This document shows positions 1-18,740 of a DNA stretch of 44,473 nucleotides, piece after piece (position 1 is the first letter of the stretch; each line of letters starts with the position of its first letter). Source of the DNA: Hypsibius dujardini (taxonomy: Eukaryota; Tardigrada; Eutardigrada; Parachela; Hypsibiidae); contig LRSR01009729.1 in the NCBI GenBank assembly GCA_001579985.1, forward strand, positions 1-44,473, given 5' to 3'. The position numbers and the translations under genes were made by a program. Below the pieces are notes generated by a model that made no database searches, was not told the DNA's origin, and was given only the letters and a program-made list of their open reading frames with translations.

Positions 1-230
1 AAATTCATTAGCCGGCACTAATGATGCTTATTCAGGAGCGTTAATTTGCTCTGTATGGGCTTTTGTGGAAGGCGCGCGCGCCCACTAATTTTCATCCCAT
101 TTCCTCTTTTTAAAGTCGTTCAAACTTTTGTCGACCATTTGCTAGAATTCTGTGTGATTTGTCCATCTGCCTGAATGTCTGTTGGTCCGTTGGGCTTTCA
201 TCTGCTGATCTATCTGTTGGTCTGGCTGTA

Positions 231-307
<77 letters not shown>

Positions 308-1085
308 TTCTGTTTGTCTGCCTGTCTCTCTGTCTGTATGATTGTGTGACTGAGTGGCTGGCTTTCTATATATCTGGTGATCTTTCCGTTCTTTTCCGAG
401 CTGTATGCCGGCTTGTCTGGTTTTCATGTTTCTCTTTCGTTCATTTTCTGGTTTTCCAATCTAGCTGTCTGGCCTCCTGTTCGACTATCTGTATATCTTT
501 CTGACTACCTGACTGACTACCTTGTCTGTCGGTCTCATCTAAGTAATTGTGGTACTAATAATTGCCTTGTTGCTAAACTCTGTTTAAGTACCTTGCTGCC
601 TTTTTTCATGCCCATGTGCCTATCTGTCTGTTCGGTTGTCTGTCCGTTCGATTGTCTGTCTGTTCGGTTGTCTGTCTGTTCGGTTGTCTGTCCGTTGGTA
701 TGTTGGCGCATCAATCTGGTTTCATGTCCTCTCACTGTTTGCTACCTGTCGCTGTGCCTGTCAGATCGTCTGTCTACAGATCGAAACTGATCGTCTGTCT
801 GTGTCTGTCTGTTTTTCGTCCAACAATGCGGTCCTGGCTCCGCTATACTGCTTGCTTCGCCGGCGGTCTAGCACGCACTCCCAGACCGCTGATGGGTTTA
901 GTGGTGCAGTTACCGACTTCTAAACAGGCAGAGGATTTTTTAATGTGCGCCGCGTTCATTCATTTTATCTCCGTTATAACCATCCCTGTTTATATTGATT
1001 TACCATTTCTGCCTGCCTGCACACACACATAGAGATTGATGATGACTGACTGTATAGCACTCCCGTTTTTCGACATTGTCTGCAG
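1..1085 (+). other. Intron upstream of the Rab27 exons, TCTG-rich
   Basis: I see no exon here. The stretch is the intron before the penultimate Rab27 exon and is dominated by low-complexity TCTG/TTCG tracts from about 160 to 830. The long open frames in it only spell Cys-Leu-Ser-Val repeats. It ends in a good acceptor (tgtctgcag) at 1085. Confidence 0.7.
227..302. repeat. Perfect (TCTG)n microsatellite
   Basis: About 19 uninterrupted copies of TCTG/CTGT, flanked on both sides by degenerate TCTG-like sequence. It is the same repeat class found in many other introns of this window. Confidence 0.95.
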
Positions 1086-2196
1086 GATGCCGTACTTTGA
1101 GACAAGTGCCGCTTCGGGCCAGAACGTGTCCGCCTGCGTGGACAAACTGCTGGAGCTGGTGATGGTGCGAATGGACCAGGCGGTGGATAAGAACCGCAAG
1201 GCCGGCACCGCCCGTCACAAGACCATCCGTCCGCATATTACTCTGCAGGTAATGTTCGTTATAAATGGTGCGTTTCAATTTCAGTCAAATGTAAACCAGA
1301 TATAAATTTAATCATTTTTTTATAAATTCTGAAATGTTTTCTTTCGAAAACCCGATTTGTTTTAACAATTTTTTGGATTTTAGTTAGTGTATCCTTTTAG
1401 TTATAATTAGTAGTAATTATTAACTGAGCAATTCGACCTGTAAACGTTAAATGGTTAAATATCGGTATTATATTGCTCTGGTAAAAATATGGGCATTATA
1501 TTCTTGCGACTTGAGAATAAACCATAAAATTTATATTTCTAATTTGTAATTTCAGTAGGAAAAATTCAAAGAAATGAAAGAAAGAATTAAAAAGAAAAAT
1601 TATGTATATTATTAATTTATTAATGGCGTTTTTCAATTTCAATAAAAGGTAAACCAAATGTAAATTATATATTATTTTATTATTATTATTATAAACCCTC
1701 TTTCGAAAACCTCGTTTTTTTCTGCGCTAGACTTTTGGTTTTTAATTAGTGTGTCCTTTTAGTTGTAATTAGTAGTAATTATTAATTAACTAATTCGACC
1801 TTTTAACATTAAGTGACGCCTGCGGGCACTTAGTTTCACTCAGGAAGACTGCGGATACTTAGTTTTCACTTAGTTTGTCCGCGGGTACGTAGTTTTAGTT
1901 ATATTTAGTTTAGACTAAAACTTAGTTTTAGTTTTAAATAAAATTAATGCAGATCTGTTGCCATAAAAACCGATGTACTACACTAAAGAACTGTAGTGCA
2001 GTTTTCGACTTCAAGTTCCTGCGTTGATGCTTTTAATCTTAAATATTGATATTTTATTCTTGTGACTTTAGATAAAATAAAAAAAATTATATAGAAATTA
2101 TGATTTTGCCATATTTTAACTAAAAGTAGTTACTGTCTGCAGGACTCACTGGAACCGCCGGATACCAAGCGAACCGGTTGCGGTGGATGGTGTTAG
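1086..2196 (+). CDS. RAB27: Rab27-type small GTPase, last two coding exons (partial)
   Basis: The exons are 1086-1248 and 2143-2196, joined in phase 0 (CTG CAG|GAC TCA). Only the C-terminal ~72 residues lie in the window. The first exon starts with the tail of the Rab G5 region: MPYFETSA matches the Rab27 YFETSA guanine-base loop. It is followed by the last helix (KLLELVMVRMDQAVDKN), which resembles the Rab27 C-terminal helix. Rab27 GTPases recruit effectors to secretory and lysosome-related granules and are membrane-anchored by geranylgeranylated C-terminal cysteines. Here the tail ends in CGGWC followed by TAG, which keeps a terminal Cys and one at -5. This is not the usual CxC or CC. The upstream exons (P-loop, switch regions) lie left of the window. 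The 894-bp intron is AT-rich and contains a diverged tandem duplication. Assignment to Rab27 rather than another Rab rests on about 50 residues. Confidence 0.82.
1269..1812. repeat. Diverged tandem duplication (unit ~356 bp) in the Rab27 intron
   Basis: The blocks at 1269-1452 and 1625-1812 align along their length. Both contain gcgtttt/caatttca at the start, a ctttcgaaaacc motif, tccttttagttrtaattag, then agtaattattaa and attcgacc. A third, weaker match to the unit's second half lies at about 2030-2110. No coding content is visible. Confidence 0.75.
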
Positions 2197-3735
2197 ATCT
2201 CTCTCACGTATTCTAGAGGCGGCATTCCAGATTCAACGCCTCGCCCTGCTCGAACTCTCTCTCACTCTCATCGACAGACGTCCTCTCGTGTGTTTTCTCT
2301 CTCTCTCTCCCGTTTTTTCTCTCTCTGTGACCAGTAAAGATTATAAGGCCAAATTCCTGTGAATTGTCTGTGTTCTGTGGTAAATATGGCGTAAGAAGAG
2401 CTTATGTTTTGTAAATCACGCGATCACTGGAAGAGACGTTTTATATTTTCTGCTCTGGTCTGTGTGTGGTTTCCAAACTGTCTGTCTCTTAGTTCCGTAG
2501 TTTAATAGTATTTCACGTAATTTGTACTGCCGCTTTATCTCTTTCATTTGTTCTTGATAAATTGATAATTAATACAATATGTAGGGTATATTTGCTACCT
2601 CGTACTGTTTATTTCCATCAAACAGGTGTTGATCAAATACTTGAAACCGGTGTATTTTAGTGATCAAAACCAAGCTTTGTCTTTTTGCTTAGAAAAATTG
2701 TTTTACTAAACACGAATTGCATTTTATTTAAAATCAGAATCCTTATATTTAAATCTATGCATGTACTGAAATTAGTGGAATTCACTTCACTGAAAATTAG
2801 TACAAAAAATTTGTTCTGCAAAGCGAAAACAAATTAATTCAATTTAAAGTAATCATTTAATTAACCCTCTGGTTGCCGGGTGTTTTAGGTATACGGGTAG
2901 TGCTGGGTCAGCCATGGTTCATTGGTATGGTCGTTGGCTAGGACCCTTTTTAATTTCGAAGCCCGGAATTTTTTTTTCAGCACGCACCGCAAGTTAGTAT
3001 ACATGCCATTTAAGTTTAAGCCAAGTTTGGCTTAATGAGTTCTCACCACTTCCGAAGGTTTTTTTCAAAAGTTTTTTTTACTTTATATTTTACGGTTTTG
3101 TTAGAGGATCAAAGCAAAAAACCGTATCAAAAAAGTGCAAATGCTCGATGAGCAAATGGAGTTTGAAGGAATTAAGCCAGTGTAAGCTGACCGGCACTCA
3201 GAGGGCACTCAGAGGAAGCATAGCAAAAATATAAATAAATTCGACAGAGGCTCTTCTTCCTATTAAACAAACAACTTCATGATTTTTCCGCTCCATAAAA
3301 GATTGCATCTTTTTGTTGATATTAATTAATAAGAAGCACTTCTTAGGAATCTGAGAACTAATGTCCTGGCACAGAAATTCAAAACGATATCGTGTCTGAC
3401 TTGTTTTACTTCCAATTTATTACTAGAGGTGTACGAGACACAGTTCACAGAAGTGCTAACAAAAACGAAATCCAGGGAATATAAAAATCAAAACCACAAC
3501 AACAAAGTGTTTCAGATGCACAAAATTTACACGAAAAAAAGAACGACTGGACATTCGTAATCAATTCAGGCAGTCTTGACCGCTGCCAAACAATAAAAAG
3601 GGAGTATCGAGAGACAGCAAGCCGAAGAGCTCGAAAGAATGAGGAAGCACGAGGCTATATCAAGGATGACTTTAGGAAAATACCTTGGCGCATGGAAGAA
3701 CCCAACAGTATCTGGATGTGAGAGGGCGCCAACGG
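2197..3735. other. Convergent intergenic region (Rab27 3' side / coiled-coil gene 3' side)
   Basis: I see no gene. After the Rab27 stop come a CT-rich stretch (2280-2330) and then AT-rich sequence. 2870-3230 is somewhat GC-richer with poly-T runs, and I could not assign it. Two genes end toward each other here, so both 3' UTRs should lie inside. Confidence 0.6.
3416..3421 (-). terminator. Candidate poly(A) signal of the coiled-coil gene
   Basis: TTTATT on the plus strand reads AATAAA on the minus strand. It lies about 315 bp past the stop codon at 3736. It is the first canonical hexamer I found, but it is unconfirmed. Confidence 0.35.
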
Positions 3736-6017
3736 CTAGCCGCTTCTAACTGGAAGGCCGGTTATCGTCGGGTCGAGTCCCGAGACAGTCGTCACGTCGA
3801 TACCCAGCGTGGCCAGGAATTTGGTCAGCTTAAAGACGTATACGGCGTCCAGCTGATCGAGGATGGCCTGCCGGTCGACATCCAGCTGCTGCTGATATTC
3901 CCGCTGCAACTCCAGTCGCACGTCAGCTACTAAGTGAGAAACGACAGAGAGTGAGGGAAAGAGACGGTAAGCGCGGGCATTCAATATTGAAGGAATGAGA
4001 TGCTATGCTACTCCACCAATGTGGAATTGACAGCAGAGATGACGCAGGTGAAAACATACCTTTCTTGGCGATTAATTCCCGCACATAAGCGCGATTGCCG
4101 AGGTCTTCGTCGCGCAGAACAGTGGCAGCATCGCCGGAAGCACTCCTCGTTGAGGTGATTACGCGCGCGGCATCCTGAACCAGGAAATAAATATTCACAT
4201 AAGAGTCGGGATTCTGCCTACAGGCAGACAGGCTAGCAGCAAGCACTGGCGGAAAGACAGACGAACGGTAGACAAGAGCAAAGCGGGGCATTCCAAACAT
4301 ACTGGTAGACAAACAGACAAACAAAAAGACAGACAGATACGCAGATAAACAGACAGGCAGATAGACAAATGCGAAACAAGCACGGAAAAACCGATGCAAA
4401 TGAACACAGGCACGGGTAGGCAAGCAGGCAGGCAGACAGACATTCAACATTCAACATAATCTCAGGCAGATAGATCAAATGATGATAAGTGTAGAAACGG
4501 TCAACCGCATACATTTTTGTTATCGGTAGTGCAGATTCCGGAATCGCTACTCGGACTGGGATTGCTGGTGATGAATTGTTTTAGTTTCCGCAGGACCTTC
4601 TTCATCTGATGCACTTCGGATTGGAGCGCCTTGTTCTCATCATTAAGCCGGTCGTTGTCTTCCGCTGCCCGTTTCAGCTGCTCATTATGAGCTTCCACCA
4701 CGCTATCAAGCTTCTTCCACTCTCGCTCGAGCGCATGATACTGATCGACCTATTTTAGAAAGCAAAAAGTTACTACATAGAGAGAATTCTGTCGAGGAAT
4801 TTACGGTAACCAGTCTTACTGTAGCTTGAAGTTCCGACTGTAAATTTCGCGAATCCTTAAAATTTTCCAACTGCTTCCGCAACTCTTCGCGATCTCGCCG
4901 CAGGACATCAAGATCCTTCTTCCATGATTCCATGGTCGCTTTGAGTTGCTCATTCTCAGTGGAGTTCTTTTCCGCGGTCAGTTTTAGCCGGGCGAGTTCG
5001 GCTTCCAGCTTGGTGCGGGCAATCTGGAGCGCGGTGTTGCCCGCGGTCAGCCGCAAGGCTTCTTCGGACACCGTCAGCGTCTCCTGCTTAGCGTTAGCCT
5101 GTTCCGCTACCAGTTCACTGTTCTGACGGAGCAACGTGGCCAACTCTTCTCGCAGCTGGCCGACTTCGACGGAGCAGGTGGCGTGATGGGTGGCGGCTCG
5201 CGCTTCGAGGTCCGTGACACGTTCCGCAAGCCGGACGGCTTCGTTGGTCTGAGAAAGACAAAAAATTAAATACACTGGCTTTCCAGACATCCACTGTCTG
5301 CCTATCTCTGTCAGTTTGGGTCAGTCTGTCTATCCATCGGTTTGTCTAACAGCCTGTCTATCTATCATGATGCGAACCTTCGTTTTGAGCTGATTCTGAA
5401 GCAGTTGATTCGTCTGCTGCTCCCTTCGCCGGTCGGAATATGATGCCGCCTTGAATATAAACAAAAGTCGTTAAGAACAACCTCTTGCTCCAAAAGTCAC
5501 AAATAAGCACTTCATAAGGCTTCAAACTTATGTACGTACATTCAGGTCAATCTCCTTTCTCATTTTCGCCAGCTCGTCCGTGAGCTGAACCTTCACCTGC
5601 TCTGAGGACTGCAGCTTTTCCTTCGCTTGTTGTGTTTCCTGACGCATGCGATCCAGCTGTTCTTCCAACTGACGCATCTCTTTCCGATTCTGCTCCTGCT
5701 CCCGTCGCATCTGCGATTCGTGAGCCTCCTTCAAATCGGCGCGATCCTTTTCGTTTTGAGTCTTCAGAATGTCAATAGTATCCCAGGTGGTAGATTCGGC
5801 GAGTTGCTGCTTAATCTGCTTGGTAGTGCCTTCGTTGATGTGCAACTTCCGCAGCAGCTACAAGGCATTCAATAAACATGAAAGCCTAAGTCCCAACCGT
5901 GATGTAACTAAGTGTCTGCTCTCTGTCTGAATTCAAAATCAAATGTCTGTATCATTACCTGTCTGTCGGTCTCCCTGTCTGGATGACCTTCACCCGATGT
6001 ATGTATGTATGTATGTA

Positions 6018-6066
<49 letters not shown>

Positions 6067-8663
6067 TTTACCACATATATGTCCCTCTGCCAGACTAAAT
6101 AGCTATCTAGTTGCCTTCGTACCTCCGCCTTTTCTTCATTCGCATAGTTCAAATCGACTCGACACGACTTCAGCGAGGTCTGAAGCTCCAGAACGAGCTG
6201 GTTGAGTCGACTAATCTCCGCTGAGTCTTGCTGCCGCGCCTCACCCAGCTCGTGGTTTTCCTCTACATCATCACCAAGAACTAAATGATTTGACCCAACC
6301 GGTGAGACAAACAGCAAAGAAAACGGTTGTTATGTAGGGCAAGAGATGAAGCGCAAAACACTTACGGGAGAGGTCGTGAAGGTGCTCTTTGAGACTTCTG
6401 ATTTCACCCTCCAATGCGTCGCACTTGTCGTTCATACCAGCGCGCAGCTCGGAGATTTGCCGGTCCTTGGCTTCACTCAGCATGGCTTGGTGAGCCTTTA
6501 TGGGCGTCGGATCAAGAGAATCTGCCGACACAAAAATATAACATCAGCCAGTCAAGTCAGCAATACATTAATTGCAACCGAATTACCAATATTAAAAAAG
6601 AATACTTCGATAACTTTTGACAATACGCACATAAAGCCCCGAAGCATGCTTATAGTTAGATAATTAAAAATTCATGATCTAAATTAGCACTTTTTAGTTA
6701 GGTTTAAAAGAACAGTTAATTCAGAAACTGAAAATCTAAAAAACTTTTCTTTCAAAAAAATAATAAATCTATACTAATTTCAAGTTATTCAAATAACACA
6801 GGTTGACTAGAAAAAAAACCAGACGACGATTCAAAGTTCAGATTTTCAATTTAATCAATTAATTTAATTGCAAATAAAATCACCAACTAAAATCACCAAC
6901 TAAAATCACTCAACATAGACTCATCCAATCAAGGAAACTATACCTTGTCGCAGTAGGTCGTCAGCATCAGCAGTTGGGCTGCCAAACTGCCCGGAATCTC
7001 CGCGACCACTGATGGGAACTTTCCCACTGGACCCTCCTCCGAAGGCATTATTTCGCTCCACCAATCTGTTGTTCAGCCGGCCAACGGAGGGACTGAGCGA
7101 TGTGGATGCGGATACGGTGGGACGAAGCCAGTCCCTGTCCGCCGGTCCTGACCGCTGTTGCTGCTGTTGGCGCTGTTCTTCGCCACTTCTTTGTAGGGCG
7201 GTCGTCGACGTCATCTCGGTAGACTCGGATTCTGGTACTGCTTCCAACTTGTCGCGATTCCTCAGTTGGCGATGAAAATCCCCACCGCGAGGATCGCCTC
7301 CTCCTCCTCGCCGATCACGTTGTGGAGAGTCCATCACCAGGTGGGTCGGGGGAAGAAGCCCGACACTGACTGGCGGCCGTGGACGAACGCTGGTGTAGGG
7401 CGTCGACGTGAACACCGTCCTGTAAGCATACATACACAAAGTCATTACGTGAAGGGAGAAAATCGCAAGGCCAGACAGTCAAGACAGTCCAGCCGCCTGT
7501 CTACTTCTACTAGCCAGTCTACTGTAATTCCGCGTGGAAGTGGTGGGAGTGGCGTTCGTTTTGAATGATCTTCCCTAGCATGAAGCGAACGCCGCTCCCA
7601 CCACTTCCACGCGGCACTACAGTACCTAATTTTGGAGGTTTAGCCTGAATTAGTTTTTTATGGCAAGACAAAACTTGAAAACAAACCCAATTAAAAATAT
7701 GCTTTATTAGTACGAAAATAAGTTCCTTGCTTTTATGATAAAGTCCAATACCTCTAACCAGTTATTTGTTTGACTTGTTTAATTAAGCTATTATGTAAAT
7801 AAACAAAATGATTTTCATGACAACGCAAAACCAAAGAGAAAAAATGACATGAAACATTTAAATCAGAGCAAAGACACATTTTTTTCTATATTAAACATCT
7901 TGAGGATCTTGAGGATCTTGAGGATGTGGCTGAAATCAATAGAGAATATCAGTCCATTAATGCCCTAATCAATCAATCAGCTGCGTGAGCGCTAAGCAAA
8001 ACGTTATTTGCGAGTAATCAATCAATCGATGGCTGACCGACACGAAAAGCCCATTTACACGAGAACTATTTCCATGGATCACCCTTAAAGGATTAAGAAA
8101 CAAAATTACACCTACTTTTCGTCGTTGATATTCCGATGGAAGGCCGACTGGTTGATCTCTCCGGTCGACAGGTCCTGCTCATGATTATACAAATGGGCGT
8201 TGTCGTCATCCTCGTCGTCACTCTGGTAGTCGTCCAGGATTTCTTTCATTTGTTCGTGCATCTCCTCGTCGTTTTGCAACCTCTCCTGGATCTAATAACA
8301 CAAAGAGACACAGCCCAAAATTAACCTTTCCTCAATAAAAGATGAAGTGGAGGGAATCCGCGCCGCTTCTTTTGATGGTTGAAAAACCGACATTTGCCTT
8401 AATTAAATATATATATATAATATATCTGCATACAATGTAAAATTACAAACGTTCAGACAGATATTTAAAGCATTATTTACTAAATAAAGAGCGTTTTGAG
8501 TATTAAGGTATTTTATGAAATTATTTGATTAAATACGATATTAAAGCAAAGCAACAATACTCACATCACGGCGTGCCTGCTCTTCATCATCATCGCTCTC
8601 CTCCCGCTCGATGCGGAAGCTCATGTCGCTGTCGCCGAGCCAGAGGGAGTCCTCTCCGTCCAT
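3736..8663 (-). CDS. Large acidic/coiled-coil protein, possible Cep152/Asterless-type centriole protein
   Basis: Eleven exons join in consistent phase into 810 codons (809 aa): 8565-8663, 8116-8291, 6944-7419, 6366-6521, 6123-6280, 5540-5857, 5378-5449, 4820-5248, 4513-4749, 4060-4174, 3736-3929. The ATG at 8663 opens an acidic N-terminus (runs of D/E to about residue 75). A Ser/Gly/Gln-rich disordered segment follows (about 92-250), with QQQQQ. From about residue 250 the protein is almost continuous heptad coiled coil, rich in E, K, Q, R and L. No enzyme motif is seen. The acidic start, the AKDRQISEL segment opening the coiled coil and a late DQYHALEREW segment recall Cep152/Asterless, the Plk4-binding centriole scaffold. 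It is much shorter than vertebrate Cep152, and coiled coils mislead by composition, so the family call is weak while the gene itself is well supported. Introns carry CAGA/TCTG tracts and one small TIR element. Confidence 0.8.
4300..4445. repeat. Imperfect CAGA-rich tract in an intron
   Basis: Degenerate (CAGA)n with CAGG variants, between exons 4060-4174 and 4513-4749 of the coiled-coil gene. On the transcribed strand it reads TCTG. The open frames through it are only Cys/Leu/Ser/Val repeats. Confidence 0.8.
5997..6064. repeat. Compound (ATGT)n(CTGT)n microsatellite
   Basis: About five ATGT units run directly into about twelve CTGT units. The tract lies in the intron just downstream of exon 6123-6280 of the minus-strand coiled-coil gene. 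Confidence 0.95.
7522..7622. mobile_element. Small foldback element with TA target duplication
   Basis: The two arms are inverted copies of about 41 bp starting CTGTARTKCCGCGTGGAAG, separated by about 18 bp. TA flanks both ends (7520-7521 and 7623-7624). The form resembles a Tc1/mariner-derived MITE. It lies in the intron between exons 8116-8291 and 6944-7419 of the coiled-coil gene and has no coding capacity. Confidence 0.75.
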
Positions 8664-10163
8664 TGTCGAATCTGCGGGCTAACCGACCAGAAGAAAAGCA
8701 GAATCTCGAACGGAGCAGACTGCAAAAAAAGGTGAGAAAACTTAGAAAAACACAATATACCTGATACTGCTTAAGAATGTTAATGTTTGGTCTATGTAGA
8801 TCCGAAGTCGTGCTAGCAGGTCAAGACAAACAACCACGACACACGAAACCTTGTTGTTTGAAAAAAGGAGTATTGACAAGCTGATTGATTGAATGATCGG
8901 ATTGGAAATTATTCAGCAATCAACCAATCAGGCGATAACACGTCATGTAAACTTTGCAACATAATTCCCTTTACATTATAAAGAGAAATTGTAGGGCCCT
9001 CTGGCGTTTTGCTTTTATCGCTGCGTACTGCCCCAGTTCTAGGAAGACAATCATTCATTTTCACTTCAGAAGGAGACTATTGCGAAACGGTAAGATGTAA
9101 GGATAATAGAGAAAAACGCAAACCTAGGGAATATTCCTACGAGGTAGTGGTCTTTAAAATAATTCCACGAGCTATATTATCCGTACATACCAGGTGGTAA
9201 ATATGATTCCACTCCGAAAATTATCTCACGCCGAGTAGATCCAATGTAAGGAACAGTGATAAAAACCCGAAAATCATTCCTCGAAACCCGGAGAGCGTCA
9301 ATTGTTATGCTCGCTCTCTTCCGCCACAGATATTATCCTTTTCTTCTCGCCTGGGCTGGCTGGACGCAATAAATTCCGAAAGCACATGTAACCAAGGGAT
9401 TTTGTTATGGTTGGCGGACGTCAAAATAATGGCCACAAGGAGATAAGATTTACGATTTTATACCCGTCACACTCTAGAGATTTTACGCGATTGCGCACTT
9501 GTCTTTGTCCACAGTCCACAGTCACACACACACAACGCGTCGTTTGCTCAATCAAAGGAAGCAAAGCACAAACTGTTGCTTTTCTGTGCGCAAACATTTT
9601 GCAAAGACCGGGATTAAGCCCCACAGGAGGACGATTTCCGTGACAGCCATGCCGTTTTGTGTAACTGCCGTAACTTCTCACCCGGGACTTTTATCCGCCT
9701 GAATACTGTTCCTTTACTGCGGTTCCACATTAACCAATACCGTTCTGCACTTAAGCCTGTAACCGTTCAAAATTGCTAAATTCGAATGTATAAAAAAGAG
9801 GAAGTTGAAGCGGAATTCTGAATAATACTCCATGAACGGGGCTGCGGATTTAGGAAACTGATAAGGCCCGAAATGCCCGCAGCAGAACAATGCCAATGCC
9901 CGCCGAGGCCGCGGCCGTCCCCTTCAAGCTCCGTTCCGCCCCTTTTGGTATCGCCGCCAGAGAGCGCCACCGTCACGGCAAAACTGACTAGTCTCGCTTG
10001 ATTGAATTGACTTTTACACTTTCGATTTTGCGTGATACACCCTTGCAGAATTCAAACTTTTATTTTGACAATTTTACCAACTGAAATAAATATGCGAAAA
10101 ATATTACAGCACACTGCATAAAAAAATCCAGTCGCTTTTATTTGAAAGGAAGCGGTGAGGTAC

Positions 10164-10415
10164 TAGTAAAGTCGAAACAGAAATAGTTATCGATAGGCGT
10201 GTTTTGAGCTTGCGCACCAATAGAAACTGATGGTGCGCCATCGAAGCGAAAATCATTTACACGGCTAATTTTTGGGGCCTTGTGTAAGCCGTGCGGCCCA
10301 CCATGAGGGCCACTCAGCTGAAGTCGAGATGCGTGCATTTCAATCTTGATTGGAAGTATAGATAAAGAGTGCAAAAAGCACGTGATCGATAACTATTTCT
10401 GTTTCGACTGTATTA
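10164..10415. mobile_element. ~250-bp TIR element
   Basis: Inverted arms of about 31 bp contain GTCGAAACAGAAATAGTTAT followed by CGAT; left arm 10164-10200, right arm 10380-10415. The interior holds a second hairpin (GCGCACC...GGTGCGC, 10212-10238) and no ORF of note. No clear target-site duplication was found. Confidence 0.7.
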
Positions 10416-10466
10416 TGCTATTGGAGAATCGAAAATTATATATTGCAAGGGATAAATAACGATTCG

Positions 10467-10541
10467 TAGATGAATCACATCACGAAATTTGAAAACGTAT
10501 TTATTTTAGATGAATCACATTGCAAAATTTGAAAAGGTGTT
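10467..10541. repeat. Short tandem duplication (~41-bp unit)
   Basis: agatgaatcacatcacgaaa... at 10467 recurs as agatgaatcacattgcaaaa... at 10508, with about 90% identity over some 32 bp. It lies just past the LRR gene stop, probably in its 3' UTR or flank. Confidence 0.75.
10500..10505 (-). terminator. Candidate poly(A) signal of the LRR gene
   Basis: TTTATT on the plus strand reads AATAAA on the minus strand, about 360 bp past the stop codon at 10863. Placement is plausible but unconfirmed. Confidence 0.35.
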
Positions 10542-10862
10542 CAGCAAACATTTTTCGAATTTAAATTTCGAAAACTATGCGAATAATGGCAGTGCCGATT
10601 TACACATAAAACGTACAGTGAAATTTAAAAATTTACCGAGTTAGATTACTTCCCTATACTTTAAGATTAAATTACGAAGCGATAATAATTAATTGGACTG
10701 TAAAACACACACACGAAGTTGTATTGCTATCTCGCTTTCCGGCGCGCTTCCATTCAGTTATATCGTAAGTTTTTTTCCTGCAGGAATGAGATCATAGAAA
10801 AATCAAGCAATCAAAGTCGAAACGCAGTGACATAAAGCTACCAACAATCAAATTCGAGAATA

Positions 10863-17213
<6,351 letters not shown>

Positions 17214-17907
17214 GATATCAACATCAACAAGAACAACAAAATCAACAACATCAACAAGAGCAAAGAGCGTAGTCACGGAAAATTTACGATTGCATGATGG
17301 AAAAATATGGCAGATAAAACACGACCGAAAACCCCTACCCACACCGCGCACACACGACAATGAGAGAGCGCAAAGAAGTGAGGGTGGTTTGGTTAGAGCT
17401 GCGTGACTGCTCCGTCTTGCATAACATAATGATTGGTAACTTAACGGCAGCAGGTAGAAGTAGTAAGAAGGTCTAAAAAACTGAAAAAAGAGAGAGGCAA
17501 ATATAACCGCGCAACGAGAGAATGACTACACACACAGAGCACCTGATGGCCCGGTTATCGGTAATTGAACGACTTTAGGCGACTCACCCCGAGGGCGTTA
17601 TGACTACTTTAGCTGAATTTGGATTGACCGTAATAAACTATACATTGGGCTGGACAGTTTATTTACAGTCCGTAGGCTCGGAAGCCCGAAAGACAGACCA
17701 GCAAGCAGAAGCACTGCACATCGACTGCCATTGATCATGAAGAACTATCTAGCAGACAGACCATCAAATAAAGTACACGTGGATACATACTGTGGGGTAT
17801 GTCAAAGAAACAGAAAGACCGATTTGAAAGAAGAACACAAAGTCAGACTGGCACACCAGCGAGCGTATTGGTCTGTGGAGATGACCAGCACTGAAAGACA
17901 GACAGTA

Positions 17908-17941
<34 letters not shown>

Positions 17942-18740
17942 TCAGATGGATAGATAGACAGGCATACAGACAGACATGCAGAAATGCAGACAGACAGGTA
18001 GACAAGCAGATAGAGAAGCATACATAAACACATACAAACAAACCGAAGAAAGACAGACCGACACACTGCAGGCAGGCACATGTACAGGCAACTGACAAGA
18101 CATCCCAGGTGATTCACAGCCGCTTCAACATGATTCACTATCCTGGACAATCGTCTAGTTCTATGCGGAACCTGCGCTATGTTCTCTCCACAGAGTAGTC
18201 ATCAGTCTAAGCAACGTATGTTACTAACATTTTCCGCGAGAATTGAGCCACAACACAAATTTTAACAATTCCGATTCTCTGTTCCCCTCCAAAATCGTAC
18301 AATTAAATTAACCCGTCAAAAAAGGTTCAACTTCCCACTCTCGCCCCGAAATTGGAAAATCAAACCTTCACAGCTGAATAGCATAATACCACTATTAAAA
18401 AGGGGGTGAAGAAGGCAGGAATGTTGAAACGTCAGAGAATGATGACAGAAAAACGGCGCGTGCGGCTGAGAGAGGGAGAAAACAAACTTGAGGTTTACAG
18501 GTGCACATGTTTTGCAAAGCATGTAGTACTAACTAGAATCTGTATCTACGTGTGGTTGCTTGGTGGGTGACTTGAGAAACTTAACAATCACGAAAAACGT
18601 CTAAAAAAACCCACACTCCATCCAGACTGCACCATCGCTTGTGTGTATGTGTGTGTGGGTCCTCGTCCCAGCCAATGTAGTGTGCAGACATCTCATCCTA
18701 GGACGGACACGATCATTTCACTCCCAAAAACACACCCTCC
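17214..18740. other. Intergenic: LRR-gene 5' side and SR-protein 3' side
   Basis: No coding exon recognised. It contains the LRR gene's 5' UTR and promoter (an open frame continues upstream of its ATG but adds no domain), a (GGCA)n/(CAGA)n tract at about 17905-18060, and a TG-rich run near 18641. The 3' UTR of the SR-protein gene ending at 18741 must enter from the right. Confidence 0.55.
17905..18060. repeat. (GGCA)n then CAGA-rich tract
   Basis: Nine GGCA units at about 17910-17941, followed by degenerate CAGA sequence. It lies in the intergenic region upstream of the LRR gene. Confidence 0.85.

Larger units (their letters stand above)
8664..10862. other. Intergenic region: 5' side of coiled-coil gene and 3' side of LRR gene
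   Basis: I recognise no coding exon in 2.2 kb. The short open frames between 9000 and 9980 have no recognisable domain. The region must hold the promoter and 5' UTR of the gene starting at 8663 and the 3' UTR of the LRR gene ending at 10863. It also holds one TIR element and a short tandem duplication. Confidence 0.6.

Noticed and set aside
159-790. Overlapping open frames of Cys/Leu/Ser/Val repeats
   Set aside because: They are translations of the TCTG microsatellite in different frames; the same happens at 12532-12844, 13663-14176, 15255-15512 and 32204-32513.
3725-3795. tRNA-like stretch with GGGTCGAGTCCCG resembling a B box
   Set aside because: It lies inside the last coding exon of the coiled-coil gene, has no convincing A box or cloverleaf, and the similarity comes from a short palindrome.
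7434-7455. Acaaagtcattacgtgaaggg resembling part of the SR intron element
   Set aside because: The match is only about 20 bases and lacks the hairpin core; probably chance.
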